A stretch of 64,000 nt of DNA from Omphalotus guepiniiformis (Eukaryota; Basidiomycota; Agaricomycetes; Agaricales; Omphalotaceae). The stretch is from assembly GCA_028554645.1 (NCBI GenBank), contig JAQOOI010000070.1, positions 1,364,001-1,428,000 of the forward strand. The letters run 5' to 3'. This document shows positions 21,362 through 32,600 of the stretch, in pieces. Numbering within the stretch: the stretch's first letter is position 1; the number at the start of each line of letters is the position of its first letter. The translations under genes were made by a program, and so were the position numbers. The notes beneath the pieces are model-generated. The model worked only from the letters and a program-made list of their open reading frames with translations, was not told the DNA's origin and did no database searches.

Positions 21362-23178
21362 CTAGAGAGATTTGGCTAGCTTCTGTTGCAGTTTGGCCTG
21401 TAAAGCAAACGTCAGATGTGATTGTGAGATAGCGCGGTCAACAGATAAGTCACTCACGTTAACAGCATCCATATATGCATCCGTAACAACCCAATGTTCC
21501 CTCTTCATGTTCTTGCCATGAATAGCAAGTGCGAGATCCTTTGTCATAATACCATCCACGTCAATAACCTCCACACAAGCCTGCTCAAGAGCAATACAGA
21601 ACTCCTTCAGCTTGTCATTTCCATCGAGTTTGGCACGGTGCAGCAAACCACGAGTCCAGGCAAAGATAGATGCAACAGGGTTGGTGGAAGTTTCGTTACC
21701 CTTCTGGTGCTCACGATAATGACGCGTAACGGTACCGTGTGCCGCCTCGGACTCGATGATTTTACCGTCGGGGGTGACAAGTTCAGACGTCATCATACCA
21801 AGACTGCCGAAACCTTGAGCGAGAATGTCGGATTGAACATCACCATCGTAGTTCTTTGTAGCCCAAACGAAACCTCCTGAAGATTTGATGACTTGCGCTA
21901 CCATGTCGTCAATGAGACGATGTTCGTAGTAGATTCCTGCTTTTTCAAAGTCTGCTTTGTATTCCCTATAATGAATGAGACATTGTGAATAGCGGAACAG
22001 AATGATCTCTCACTTGTCGTAGATTTCTTGGAAGATGTCCTTGAAGCGGCCATCGTATCTCTTCATGATGGTGTTCTTCGTGGACATGAACTACATAGGC
22101 GGCATATCAGTATTTGTCCCAACAGATACAGCAAACACGTTCAACACTCACCAAAGGCAACTTCTTGGACAAAGCCATCTTGAACGAAGAGTGGGCAAAG
22201 CCAATAATCGACTAGTCAAAGCGCGTTAGCGAAGAAACTCCCCACAATTCACGTGCACCAACCTCATCGGTGTTGTACATGCTCATAGCGACACCAGGTC
22301 CCTTGAAATTATACACGTCCAGCGAAGTCACGGCCTTACCATCAGCAGGGGTGTATACAAGCTGAAGTTTTCCAGGTCCAGGCGCAACAAAATCCGTCGA
22401 ACGATACTGATCGCCAAACGCGTGTCTACCAATAATAATAGGCTTGATCCATCCTGGAATGGGTTTCGGTATACTTTTCAGAATGATGGGTTCACGGAAA
22501 ACTGTTCCACCAATGACATTACGGATCTGGAAGAGGAGGGTCGGAATTGAGACCTGCTAAGTCTCTCGTGAAGTACGCGTACGGATGGTGCCGTTTGGAC
22601 TCTTCCACATTTCTTTGAGGTTGAATTCCTTGACGCGGGCTTCGTCGGGTGTGATGGTTGCGCATTTGATACCGACACCGTACTTGAGAATGGCATCTGC
22701 AGAATCGAGGGTAACCTGGTCGTTTGTTTAGGAATAGTTGAGAATGGTATGAATAAAAGGTATATGCCTACAAGGTGTTTTCTTTGGGCTTACTTCGTCA
22801 CGGTATTCAAGCCCAAGGTCGTAGTATTTGATATCGAGCGAGAGGTAGGGAAGAATTAACTAGAAGTGGATAATTAGTATACAGCTGGGAAGAATGCATC
22901 GGTTTACTTTGCGCACCTCTTCCCGGATTTTTTTCCAGATGATCCTGGTCATCTCATCTCCATCTAGCTCTACAACTGGGTTCTCAACCACAATCTTCTT
23001 AAACTCGCTCTCTGTAAATTAAAGTGAATTTCAATAACGAAAAAAACAAGTGTCAAGACTCAGAAGTAAACTGACGCATTCTGAGGGAACTGCTGAAACT
23101 TCTTCTAGGTGATGCAGAAGCAAGAGAGTTCCTCAACAGATGGCCAGATATAAGGCCTAATCTCTGCCTTGTCGCCAT
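21362..23178 (-). CDS. IDP1: NADP-dependent isocitrate dehydrogenase, mitochondrial
   Basis: Oxidises isocitrate to 2-oxoglutarate, making NADPH. Nine exons: 23178-23076, 23011-22917, 22859-22794, 22715-22587, 22526-22263, 22211-22152, 22090-22014, 21965-21458 and 21397-21362; 445 residues. The first exon encodes an Arg/Ser-rich presequence ([11 protein letters not shown] ... [12 protein letters not shown]) that fits mitochondrial import. The enzyme body opens [20 protein letters not shown] and shows [63 protein letters not shown] and [14 protein letters not shown] second Met at the exon 1 boundary could start a cytosolic form. The fourth junction is abnormal: ATCC ends one exon and recurs before the next, so the family sequence NGTIRN needs non GT-AG borders. 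Confidence 0.95.
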
Positions 23179-24660
23179 CGGAATAGAGGCTGACAGAAAT
23201 TTAAAATTCGAGATTGAGGAAAGCGAAGGGTACGTGTGAAAAGGTACGCTGTGCCGGCTTGCTCAGCGTTATCCTTCAACCTCGTCGTCGTCGGCAGAGC
23301 TTTGAGCCTTGAGCCTGCCGTTGGGTTTGAGATAAGTAGAGGGTGTATGGAGGTGAATGCTGGCAACCAGCTGGCAACACATCATTTATAACATTCACAA
23401 GGTCAGCAGACTTTCTATGATATCCGACCATACGCCGGGGCCTCATATCGAGAATGGTTCTCTTTCTATAGATTCTTTGAGGAGAGGTTACTTCAAACTT
23501 TCTAGCGTACAGAATGATGTTGGTTACAAACTTGCAAATCAATGCGTTGGAATAATCAAGATAGCCTACTCGGTGGTCGGTCTAGGTCGGCGACGTGTAA
23601 AGGAGAGGAGAGGAGAGTATAACCCGCCGCCCGGAATCATGCATCTTTTCAGTCCAATGGGGAAAGCTACATGAAACCGTACAGCTTGAACATCGATCGC
23701 AGGATTAGGAACGATAATCAGGACTTCCGTCGTTGCCATCCTCTCCGAAACTACTTCTAAGTAGTACGACATACATACATACAGGCCGCATACAAGAGGC
23801 CGAATGCTCGCGGACCGGGTAAGCCCTTCTAAGCGGTCGTCTGTCTTCTGCTGGTCTTCTGTATCTTACGCAGAGTTGGATGACACTGAAGAAAATTCAA
23901 GAAATTGTTACTGGGATCTCCGCCGTGGGCTGTGCGGCTCAAAAGTGTTATGGTGAAGATTTCGCCACAGTCTTCGAAGTCTGACCGGTCAAATTTCCAA
24001 ATTTCCATCATATATATTTAGCCTGCCATTGGCCAACATCAACGCCCGTGCATTAATAGGCTTCCAAATCAGACCCATCATGCATTGACCCGGCATTGAC
24101 CCATTGATACTGATTGCGGGCTCTTTGCACGCTGGCCGGCATTCAAACGGTCTCACTTAAAAACTTTCGACTTCCCTCCGCTTGGGAGGACTGCGTATGA
24201 AGGGCATTATTCTCACAAGGACGTTCGACATTTACCTCTGCTTCTTATAAGAGCAGTATCCTGAAAGGCTTCCTCCAATTCGCGACATGTAACATACAGT
24301 AAACAATCTTTGAAACACGGTATGCACGCATATGTATCAATCTTCTCACAATGCATATACTGTATGTGGCGCCGCGGCGCCTGTCTCCATCGAAGATGAT
24401 CATCATGATCTGTTAAATGGGCCTGTTGGGATCCTGTCTGATATTGAATACTACGTAGCTGTGAGTGTTCATTCAATCCTAATTTAAACGAAGAAACACC
24501 AAGAGAATCACCTTTATGCAGTGCTTAAAGTTCTGCTCCCGTGCGCGCTTGGTTGAAGAAATCAATGATAATTGATCTTCACATTGACGCGCTAGAATGG
24601 CAATTTCTCGCATATAACGCGAGGGGGTGCTCTACAGATCGTGTTTATTCACTTTTCCTG
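23179..24660. other. intergenic, no gene seen
   Basis: About 1.5 kb separating divergent IDP1 and the DUF6534-like gene, so it should contain both promoters. Short open frames here (for example 23357-23674 and 24213-24476) have no family resemblance, and no splice chain was found. A few 'CATTGACCC' repeats occur near 24080-24105. Confidence 0.45.
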
Positions 24661-26680
24661 ATGCCTTCCACGAGCACTTTCTATGCAGTATCATTCCTAC
24701 TATGCTTTTACTTTGCTGATACAGAAACACATTCTTCTCAGCTATGGACCGCTGTTGATCGGCGCATATTTCAATTCAATGTTATATGGGGTGCGTTTGC
24801 GTTTGCCGAACTGTGAGCTGTCGTCACTCGTGGGTGGTCCTGACTTTTGGAGTTATTGGGTATAGGTCCTTTTAGTTCAGGTAAATCCCTCTCATACGAA
24901 CCTATACGATTCTCGAACCTAAATCAAGAGTTTTGATAGATGTACATGTATTTTCATTCAAATAAAAAGTCGGTCTCCTTGTTTCTGCGCCACGTATTCA
25001 CATTGATGCCCTTCTTATTTTTGAAGAGATGCTTCCTGGATTCGCTACTTGGTACCTATACCAACACTGATACGTGTCTTGTGCTCAACTCACACTGACA
25101 TAGATCCTTTTCATTCTGATACTTGAAACCGTCAACACCGGGTTCGATATTAGCATCGTATGGGAGCCGCTAATAAAGCAAGCTGGTACGCATTCGTCAC
25201 TGCTTTCCCATAACGCTCAGCTCTCATGAGTCTCGGTAGGCTCTCCGAAATTATTCGTGGTGTCTCCTTGGTGTGCGTTACAAATCTCTGACAATCATAC
25301 GAGAAGGAGCTAACCTTGAATTCGCCTTACTCCAGCTCTTCGTACCGGTATGTATCCGTTCCCTAGCTGCTGGCCATTCATCGACTGAACATCGTCTGCC
25401 AGACCCAATCATAACAGTGAGTACAGCGTCATTCAAGCATTCCGCATTCCGCATTCCGCTCACCCCACCAACTACGATATGTAGTCCATCATATCCACAA
25501 TCGTTCAACTTTTTTACGCCTGGCGTATCCGAGTATTCACTAAATCATACCTACTCCCCCTCTCAATCATCAGTTTAGCATTCTGCTCTCTAGGTGCGTT
25601 CAAATCACTATTTGAAGCGCTCTCCCGCGTTTGCTGATTTACGAACGAAATAGTCGGTGGTATCTCCAGTACAGTCTGCGTTTCGCTGTTTCCCGATTTC
25701 TCCAAATTCACCTCGTATAAATGGGCGTTGATGACGTGGCTGCTGGCGTCTGCTTTGTGTGATATAGTCATTACAGTGGCGTTGTCAATCAAATTGGTCA
25801 GTCAGTCTATGGGGTTTCGAGTTATATGATGCTGACCTCGGAGAACTCTGGGTATGTAGATTAGGGAAAAAGGAAACTTTCCCCCCACGGATGGAGTACT
25901 CAACAAGATGATTATAATGAGTTATTGATGTTTTATGTATATGTAGTCGCTCTTTTGTTGATTTTCGAACCGTGAACGCGTAGTGACAGTGCAGACGGGT
26001 GCAATCACATCCGTTGCTGTAATCGCCGACTTGCTAGTATTCATATTCGTCCCCGTGAGTGAACACTTGGTATTGCCGCTTGCTTTGAGGGTATACTGAC
26101 GAGTCCTACTAGGACGCCAACTTGTTCGTTTTTAATTCGCGCCTCAGCCCAAACCAACCACTGACTAACTAACTAATAAACCAGACAATTCATATGGGAC
26201 TTTTCCTTGTGTAAACTCTATTCAAACTCTCTTCTTTCAACGTGAGTACCCCAAACCCCAGGTACATACCAATAACCAATAACCGACACCTACTTGCAGT
26301 CTAAACGCACGCTCACATTGGAACAAACTCCTCGAATGCGACAACGATGAAAAATTATTCTGTCACATCGACATCGAATCGGGATTAAAATTCGTACGTC
26401 CCTACCTTCAAAAGCCTGCGCGCTTTCAAATTGTTCGTTATTTAACTCCCAACTAACAAAACCCCGTAGGCATCAGAACCTGACGTACGAACTACAGTCA
26501 TTTCAGAAGTCACGGTTGATCTCGTACGTCCCGTCCCTTTCGACTCCCGAGTCTTTTTTCGTTTCGCCGGCGTACTGACGTCGTTGGTCTAAATTTGGTT
26601 GACAGGCGGCTGCACGAACTTCGTCTCAGGATACGCCTTCAAGTTCTTCTTCTTTGCGGTCTTCCGTGATTCCTGCATGA
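24661..26680 (+). CDS. DUF6534-like seven-helix membrane protein, 18 exons
   Basis: Only a splice reconstruction reveals this gene. Exons (plus strand): 24661-24687, 24725-24790, 24866-24880, 24940-24968, 25027-25051, 25104-25185, 25240-25272, 25336-25347, 25403-25416, 25485-25593, 25654-25813, 25865-25920, 25984-26054, 26113-26123, 26185-26241, 26300-26393, 26470-26523 and 26606-26680; 329 residues. The chain reads MPSTSTFYAKHILLSYGPLL, GAYFNSMLYGVLLVQMYMYF, NKKDASWIRYLILFILILET, STIVQLFYAWRIRVFTKSYL, KWALMTWLLASALCDIVIT, TVQTGAITSVAVIADLLVF, FSLCKLYSNSLLSTLNARSHW. This matches the layout of the large Agaricomycete family that ends with a C-terminal DUF6534 domain. Function is unknown in the family; a membrane role is inferred. 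The exon 11/12 border is the least certain. Confidence 0.8.
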
Positions 26681-27084
26681 CGTCCGGTCTCCGGTCTGTG
26701 AGTCTGACGAGGCGGGAAGAAGAAACGACACAGATGAGTCACGGCCTCTTTCTGGCTTGCCTATGCCCGGACAGTAGGATGTATGTGTATGTGTGACCAT
26801 TCGATCCCGTCTGCCTGTCGAAGAGGGTTTCCAAGACCCAGGTCGACTTGGAGTTCACGGGATACATGAGCCTACTCGAGCTGGGTTCGAGTAATCAATG
26901 GTATTGAGACCGTGACGGTGTTGTTTATATTGTATGATATATATATAGGCTATGTGCATTTTAATATTTGAAGATATTGTATTTCATACCTAGGGCACTA
27001 TCATCAGTCATTGCACTGGCCATCCCGTTATGAAAATGATCATTAAAAAATGGATCAATAAGTATACCCTAACATCACTATGTA
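26681..27084. other. convergent intergenic region
   Basis: 3' flanks of the DUF6534-like gene (plus) and the hydrolase gene (minus). A short AT microsatellite lies near 26938-26950. No gene is seen. Confidence 0.4.
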
Positions 27085-28867
27085 TCACAAACCTCTAGAA
27101 CCACCACCACTAAACCTACTCAAAACTCTAATCAAACCTCTCCACCTCTCCCTCTTATCAAAAACAGTCGCATGATCCAAATCAGGATAATACAACACCT
27201 CCAACGATCCTTCATCGTTGACCCACCGCCCACTAACATCATCTTCACCCGTAAGATACTTCCTCACAGCAGGCGCCCTCACAATCTGATCTTTACCCGA
27301 AAGAACAACCGCAACAGGCGTACACCCACGATCACCTCCTACCCCGCCCACAGTCGTCGTCGTCGGAATACCCACCAAATCATCCCTCCACAAAATATTC
27401 TCCGACCAAAAAAAATACCTCCCCAACGTATTCGCAATATCAGGATCTCTCGACGCAAAATACCACAACTGCCATTCATTCGCTCGTTTCGGTGTGCGGT
27501 ACAGAAAGTTGTATGCTACATCTGGGAGATGCAATAGGATGGGTATTGGGTCGATTAGGAGGTGGGATGTTATTATTGGTGTTGTCGTAGACAAGGGTGC
27601 GGGTGCGGGTGCGGATACGTCGGTCGTCGTCTGGGGAGGAGGAAGAGACAATTGAATTTGTTGGCGAATGATATGCGCAGAGATGATCGTTCCGTATGAA
27701 TGAGAAGCAAGAGTAGCGCGTGGTATATTCAACGAACGCATTGTTTGATATATAGCTTCCAATATCGCGGGTCTCGGGGGCATACGCTGTGATGTGATTC
27801 GCATGCTAATTGGGAGGAGCTCAATGAGGAGTATACCGACATCTGGTTCGGATTTAATGAGGTCTTGTATGAATAATATATAAGGGTATAGTCCAATCTA
27901 CAAGCGAGAGTCAACTTTGTCAATACGAGTGTGACCAATGTGGCAAAGGAACACCTACTCCGATTCCGTGAATAAATATTATAGGATCTTTATTAGGTGC
28001 GCGATGGGGCTTGTACCAGTATGAAAACAACTGTGTAGCTGGTTTCTTTGACAATGCAGTGAATGCACGGATAGGAAAGACTTTAAATCGAGTTTTCTGA
28101 GAGTAATGTCGAAACCCGAGGATACTCAGTCTCGCGGCGGTAATATGGTCCACAAGGCCAACAATCTAAACACGACCTTCATTCAGCTACATGTCCTGCA
28201 CCTCACAAAACCAAAACAACACAACTCACCGCATACCAAACCAACGGCCTATGAACCATCTTAACCTCATCAAAAGTCAACCTCATCGACTCAACCGACT
28301 TATGTCTCCCATCCTCAAACTTATGCCCCACCAAATCCTCAATCCTCTCCACATACCCATCAATTTCTTCTTTCCATTCGTTCGAGTCCTCTATCGATTC
28401 GATTGATTCGCAGGAGAATAACGCCCATAGAAGCCATTCTACTACGTTTTCACGCATCGCGCTGGGTGAAGTGAACCATCCGAGTGGGTATGCCGCTTCT
28501 GAGACGTATTCTGCACATCGGAGGAATAGCGCTTGTCTTTGTTCTCGTGTAAGTGGTGGAGGTGAATGTGGTGCGTGCTACAACAAAATAAACGACTTTT
28601 TCGTGAGCCCCTCGCTGAATTCAACTTGATAAACTGGGATGCCAAACCCACCTGTTGTAAACTCTTTCTCCTGGGTCGATAAACAAAAAAGTAAAAACAA
28701 ACTTCCAAACTCGCATAACCAAAAATCCACCACGAAAGAAATCGTTCTCCTCCTCCTCTAAAGAAGAGACAACCAAAGAGATAAACCAAACAAAGCGGAG
28801 TTATTGAACGAAGCGCGAGTATGGAGATCCAAATAAATACGAGTTCTGGTGTACTTTGACCTATCAT
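27085..28867 (-). CDS. alpha/beta hydrolase with N-terminal membrane segment
   Basis: Four exons (28867-28652, 28577-28230, 28165-27959, 27897-27085), all GT-AG, 527 residues. The start MIGQSTPELVF is followed by a strongly hydrophobic stretch (PLCLVYLFGCLFF, FGYASLEVCFYFFVY) that should anchor the protein in a membrane. The hydrolase core begins PIIFIHGIGIGLYPY (oxyanion loop, about residue 250). The nucleophile elbow is ASHSYGT near residue 323, a likely acid lies in VLSGKDQIV, and the likely catalytic His is in DLDHATVF. This order (Ser, Asp, His) is that of esterases and lipases. The substrate cannot be told. The retrotransposon's downstream LTR lies only 260 bp upstream in the same orientation, which could alter its expression. 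Confidence 0.82.
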
Positions 28868-29122
28868 AACACAGAAGTTCCACGAAAAGCTCAAGCTCAA
28901 GAGTCGTCGATTTATAAGGAGGAAGATGTCGATGAAGCACTGCAGGCTGTAGCTGCAGGGTCGGTTTCCCATGACGTTCAAATACTGCGCCACTTTTTAC
29001 ATTGTACAAATCACAAGCAAGCCTGTTATTCAAACCAGCGTAATTATATATCTATCTTAGTCTTCTATGTATAGTTTTACAGTGGCAGGCTCAGGGCCAT
29101 ACTTTCGAAGAAGACAGAGGTC

Positions 29123-29127
29123 TTATC
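29123..29127. repeat. target site duplication, left copy
   Basis: TTATC directly precedes the left LTR; the same TTATC follows the right LTR at 34463-34467. A 5-bp duplication is usual for copia elements. Confidence 0.9.
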
Positions 29128-29589
29128 TGTAAGTCAAGAATAAGTACTGTTTCCTCAGCTCACACCAATCAAGTGTGTTAAGACTCTGTAAATTGATGTA
29201 TCTACCTGTAAGTCAAGAATAAGTACTGTTTCTACAGACACAGGTTAGTACATCTTAAACATATAAGTACGAAACGGAGCTCACCCTCAGCTCACACCAA
29301 TCAAGTGTGTTAAGACTGAGGGGGCTCTACAATCATGTATGGTAGTTATAACTAAACCGAACGATTTACGGTAACGAAGGCGTGTATCAGTAACGAAGGC
29401 TGGTAGGTGAAATAGGTAACTAGCGACAGTCTCGAATGGGTTTCGGGAGCGCGTATATATATATAAAGACGAATTAGTAGTGAGGCGGAAAAGAAACGTG
29501 TAGCGTGTATGAAATAAGAAGAAAGAAAGGTGTAAGTAGCAATGTGTAAATGACGTACATGAAGGTCTCCTCTGACCCATCCTTCAACA
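29128..29589 (-). repeat. 3' LTR (left end)
   Basis: 462 bp, TG...CA ends on either strand. It contains a TATA-like run of TA repeats (about 29455-29470). A 27-bp motif starting CTGTAAGTCAAG is present twice, and a 32-bp motif containing CACACCAATCAAGTGTG is present twice. Around 29284-29322 CCCTCAG pairs with CTGAGGG to make a hairpin with an inner CACAC/GTGTG stem. Confidence 0.93.
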
Positions 29590-29596
29590 CTCCCCT
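29590..29596 (-). promoter_or_regulatory. polypurine tract
   Basis: On the element's coding strand AGGGGAG directly precedes the 3' LTR; this is where plus-strand DNA synthesis would begin. Confidence 0.75.
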
Positions 29597-29600
29597 AGAC

Positions 29601-32600
29601 CTACATGGACGTTGCGGTCGAAAGTAAGAAGCCCACTTGACGACGATGGAGGACAGAACCCAAAGATTTCGTGAGGATGTCTGCCGGATTTTCCTCGCTA
29701 GGAACGTAAATGACTTTAAGTTCCCCTTTATCGACAGCGTCGCGTAGGTAATGGAAACGAATGTCAATATGCTTGACGCGAGCGTGAAACTTCGGGTTCT
29801 GGGCAAGAGTAATAGAGCCTTTGTTATCGGCGTAAATCAGGGACGGAAGGAGAACACCATGGCCAATCTCCTTGAGAAAATGATGCACCCATCGGGCCTG
29901 CTGAGCTCCTTTGGCTAAAGCGATATACTCAGCCTCTGTCGTCGAAAGAGCCACCACGTCCTGTCGTTTAGACATCCAGAATGTAGGCCCCCCAGCAATG
30001 AAGGTAACCACACCAGTAGTTGATCTACGAGAGTCCACGCAAGAAGCGAAGTCAGCATCAACGTAGGTGACCGGAGCGAGTCCCGAGGCGGCGTCTCGTC
30101 GGTAGGTTATGGAATAATGCTTCGTGCCAATGATATACCGCAGTAGATGGATTAAGGCGTTCCAATGCGCTCGTCCTGGGTTATGATTGAAACGACTGAG
30201 GAGGTTAGCAGCATATGACAAGTCTGGACGACATGCCGCTTGGCCAAATTGTATCGCCCCAACAATCTCAGCATACGGTTTGGCCTTCATGAACTCGATG
30301 TCCTCCGCCGATTTCGGTGCTTGATCACTTGAAAGCGAGACCCCCGGAGCCAAAGGAGTAGCCTTAGGCTTCATGTCCTGCAACTGATGCTTCGCCAACA
30401 ACCTATCCCAGTACGCTTCCATCGACAATGTCGCGATGCCCTTGTCCCTATCATGCGTCAACCTCATACCTAGGGCGAATTGGACGCTCTCCGTGTCCTT
30501 AATTCGATATTCACTACCAATCTCCGCCTTCGCTCGGTCTCTCTCCTGCTCGGATGATGATCCCCCCAACGTGTCGTCAGTATACGTGCCGGTGATTGTC
30601 TCCCCTGACTTCGTCACCCGGCTACGCACACATTGGTCAGCCTGAGACCTCCGGTAGCCCAACTCATTATACGTCCCATCCAATTTCCTCCACCAGTTTC
30701 GTCCTGCCTGCATCGTACCATAGATAGATTTATTCGACTTCATGACCTTGCCCGATCCTCTCCCCTCAAATCCTTCAGGCGGCCATACGTAGATATCCTC
30801 CTCAATCTCAGCATTCAGATACGCGGAGGTGAAGTCTATTTGCCAAATGTAGAATCCTAGCATGACCCAAACCGCAATCAGTATACGCAATGACTCAAAT
30901 CGCATTACCGCGGCAAACGTCTCCTGGTAATCCTTCCCCGGCTCCTGTTTTCCTCCGTTAACCACCAATCTCGCCTTCTCGTCAATGATTTTTCCATCAC
31001 CATTCATCTTGTGAGCGAAGACCCACAGCGGAAACAGGATCGTCGCCTCCTCGGGAGGATCCTGTAACGGGCCGAATACTTCAAACTCCTTCATCCTAGA
31101 CTTCTCCTTCTCTATCGCCGCTGCCCATCGGTCTGGTTCCTCCATTGCCATATTGAAGTTTCGAGGTACTGGTGGTATGCCCATTGCTATCAGCGCCACG
31201 TTGAACTCACTGTCAATTTCACCCAGATCATCAACGATTTTGGCAAGGTTAGCCTGTCTCGGCCTACTGTCCTTGGTCCAGTCCTCCCCCGACTTCCTAG
31301 CTATCTCTTCACGTACTTGGAATTCTCTCGACGCAATCAGAGCAGGAGATGGGGTGTGGTTACGTGGGGAACGTCGAAGTGGAACTGTTGGTTGGGTTGT
31401 GGGTGTCTGTGGGTCCGCTGTGGGCGTCTGATCGGGGTTCTCGCTTACATCGTCAGCCCTGATATTCTCGGCATTGTCGGTAATTCCAGTGTCTCCGTTG
31501 GTGCTGTCAGTTTGTCGAGATGTCGCAGTGGTTTCGAATGTCTCATCCTCATCCCAATTCTCCCCTACATTCGATACCAACGTTCTATGCCCGCGACCCT
31601 CCTCGAAGACAACGTCACGACTTTGAATCACAGAACCCGACGCCAGGTACAGCATGTAGCATCCCCTCTCACCATACCCTACCAATCTTCCCTCTATGGC
31701 CCTGCCATCCAACTTTCCAACAGAACCATCCACGATTGTTGCCCATCCCCTAGCCCCAAAAGGACGTAAATGAGCTACACTCTGCCTGCGTTTCCACCAC
31801 AATCCCAGTGGCACATTCGACATCGCGCGAGTGGCAGGCAAAAGATTCTCGGTGTACACAACATATGCCGCTGCAAGAGCCCAGAGCTGGGGTGGGAGGC
31901 CAGAGTCATGGAGTAGAGTTCGGACACGGTCGAATATGGTACGATGACGGCGCTCGGCAACTCCATTTGCTGCAGAGGAGTAGGCAGGGATGAACTCGAG
32001 TCGAATGCCGTGGCGGTTAGCCCAATCTCTCCATATATGATTATCGAACTCACGCCCGTTGTCCATTCGTACACACAGAAGTTTAAATCCTGTTTCTTTC
32101 TCCGACGCCACCCTATACCTCTCCATAACTTCCAGAGTTGTCTCCGCCTCTTTATTTTTCAGGTAGTAGTCCTTCGTACAAGATGTGTACCCATCCACTA
32201 CAGGCATTGAATACAGGTATCCACCTTTAGCCTCAGTCCTCATCGGGCCTGTAAGATCCACATGAACCCTTTCCAGGGGCCTAGTCTCACGAGGAACTTC
32301 AGCATCGAAGGGTCGGCGGGTAGCCTTTCCCACTAGGCAGTCAACACATTTACCATCAACAGACTTCCCTCGGACCTCTAGGTTGTCAACAAGGTTATTC
32401 TTCAACAAGGTTTCAATGCGACCCATACCGGCATGCGCAAAGCGGCGATGCCAGGTCTCGAGGTCCACAGGGTGGTGAAGGGAACGAGTGCGTGCTGCGA
32501 GGGCTGTAGGGGGTGTCTTGGGAAGACGGTAGAGGCGATTAGAACCGATACCTGTAAGGAAGTGTCGGCCATCAGGAGTGTAAAACTTCGCTTGACGATT

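Noticed and set aside
29474..29806. Small frames in the left LTR region.
   Set aside because: They run across the LTR and the polyprotein's end without domains; the gag-pol frame explains the region.
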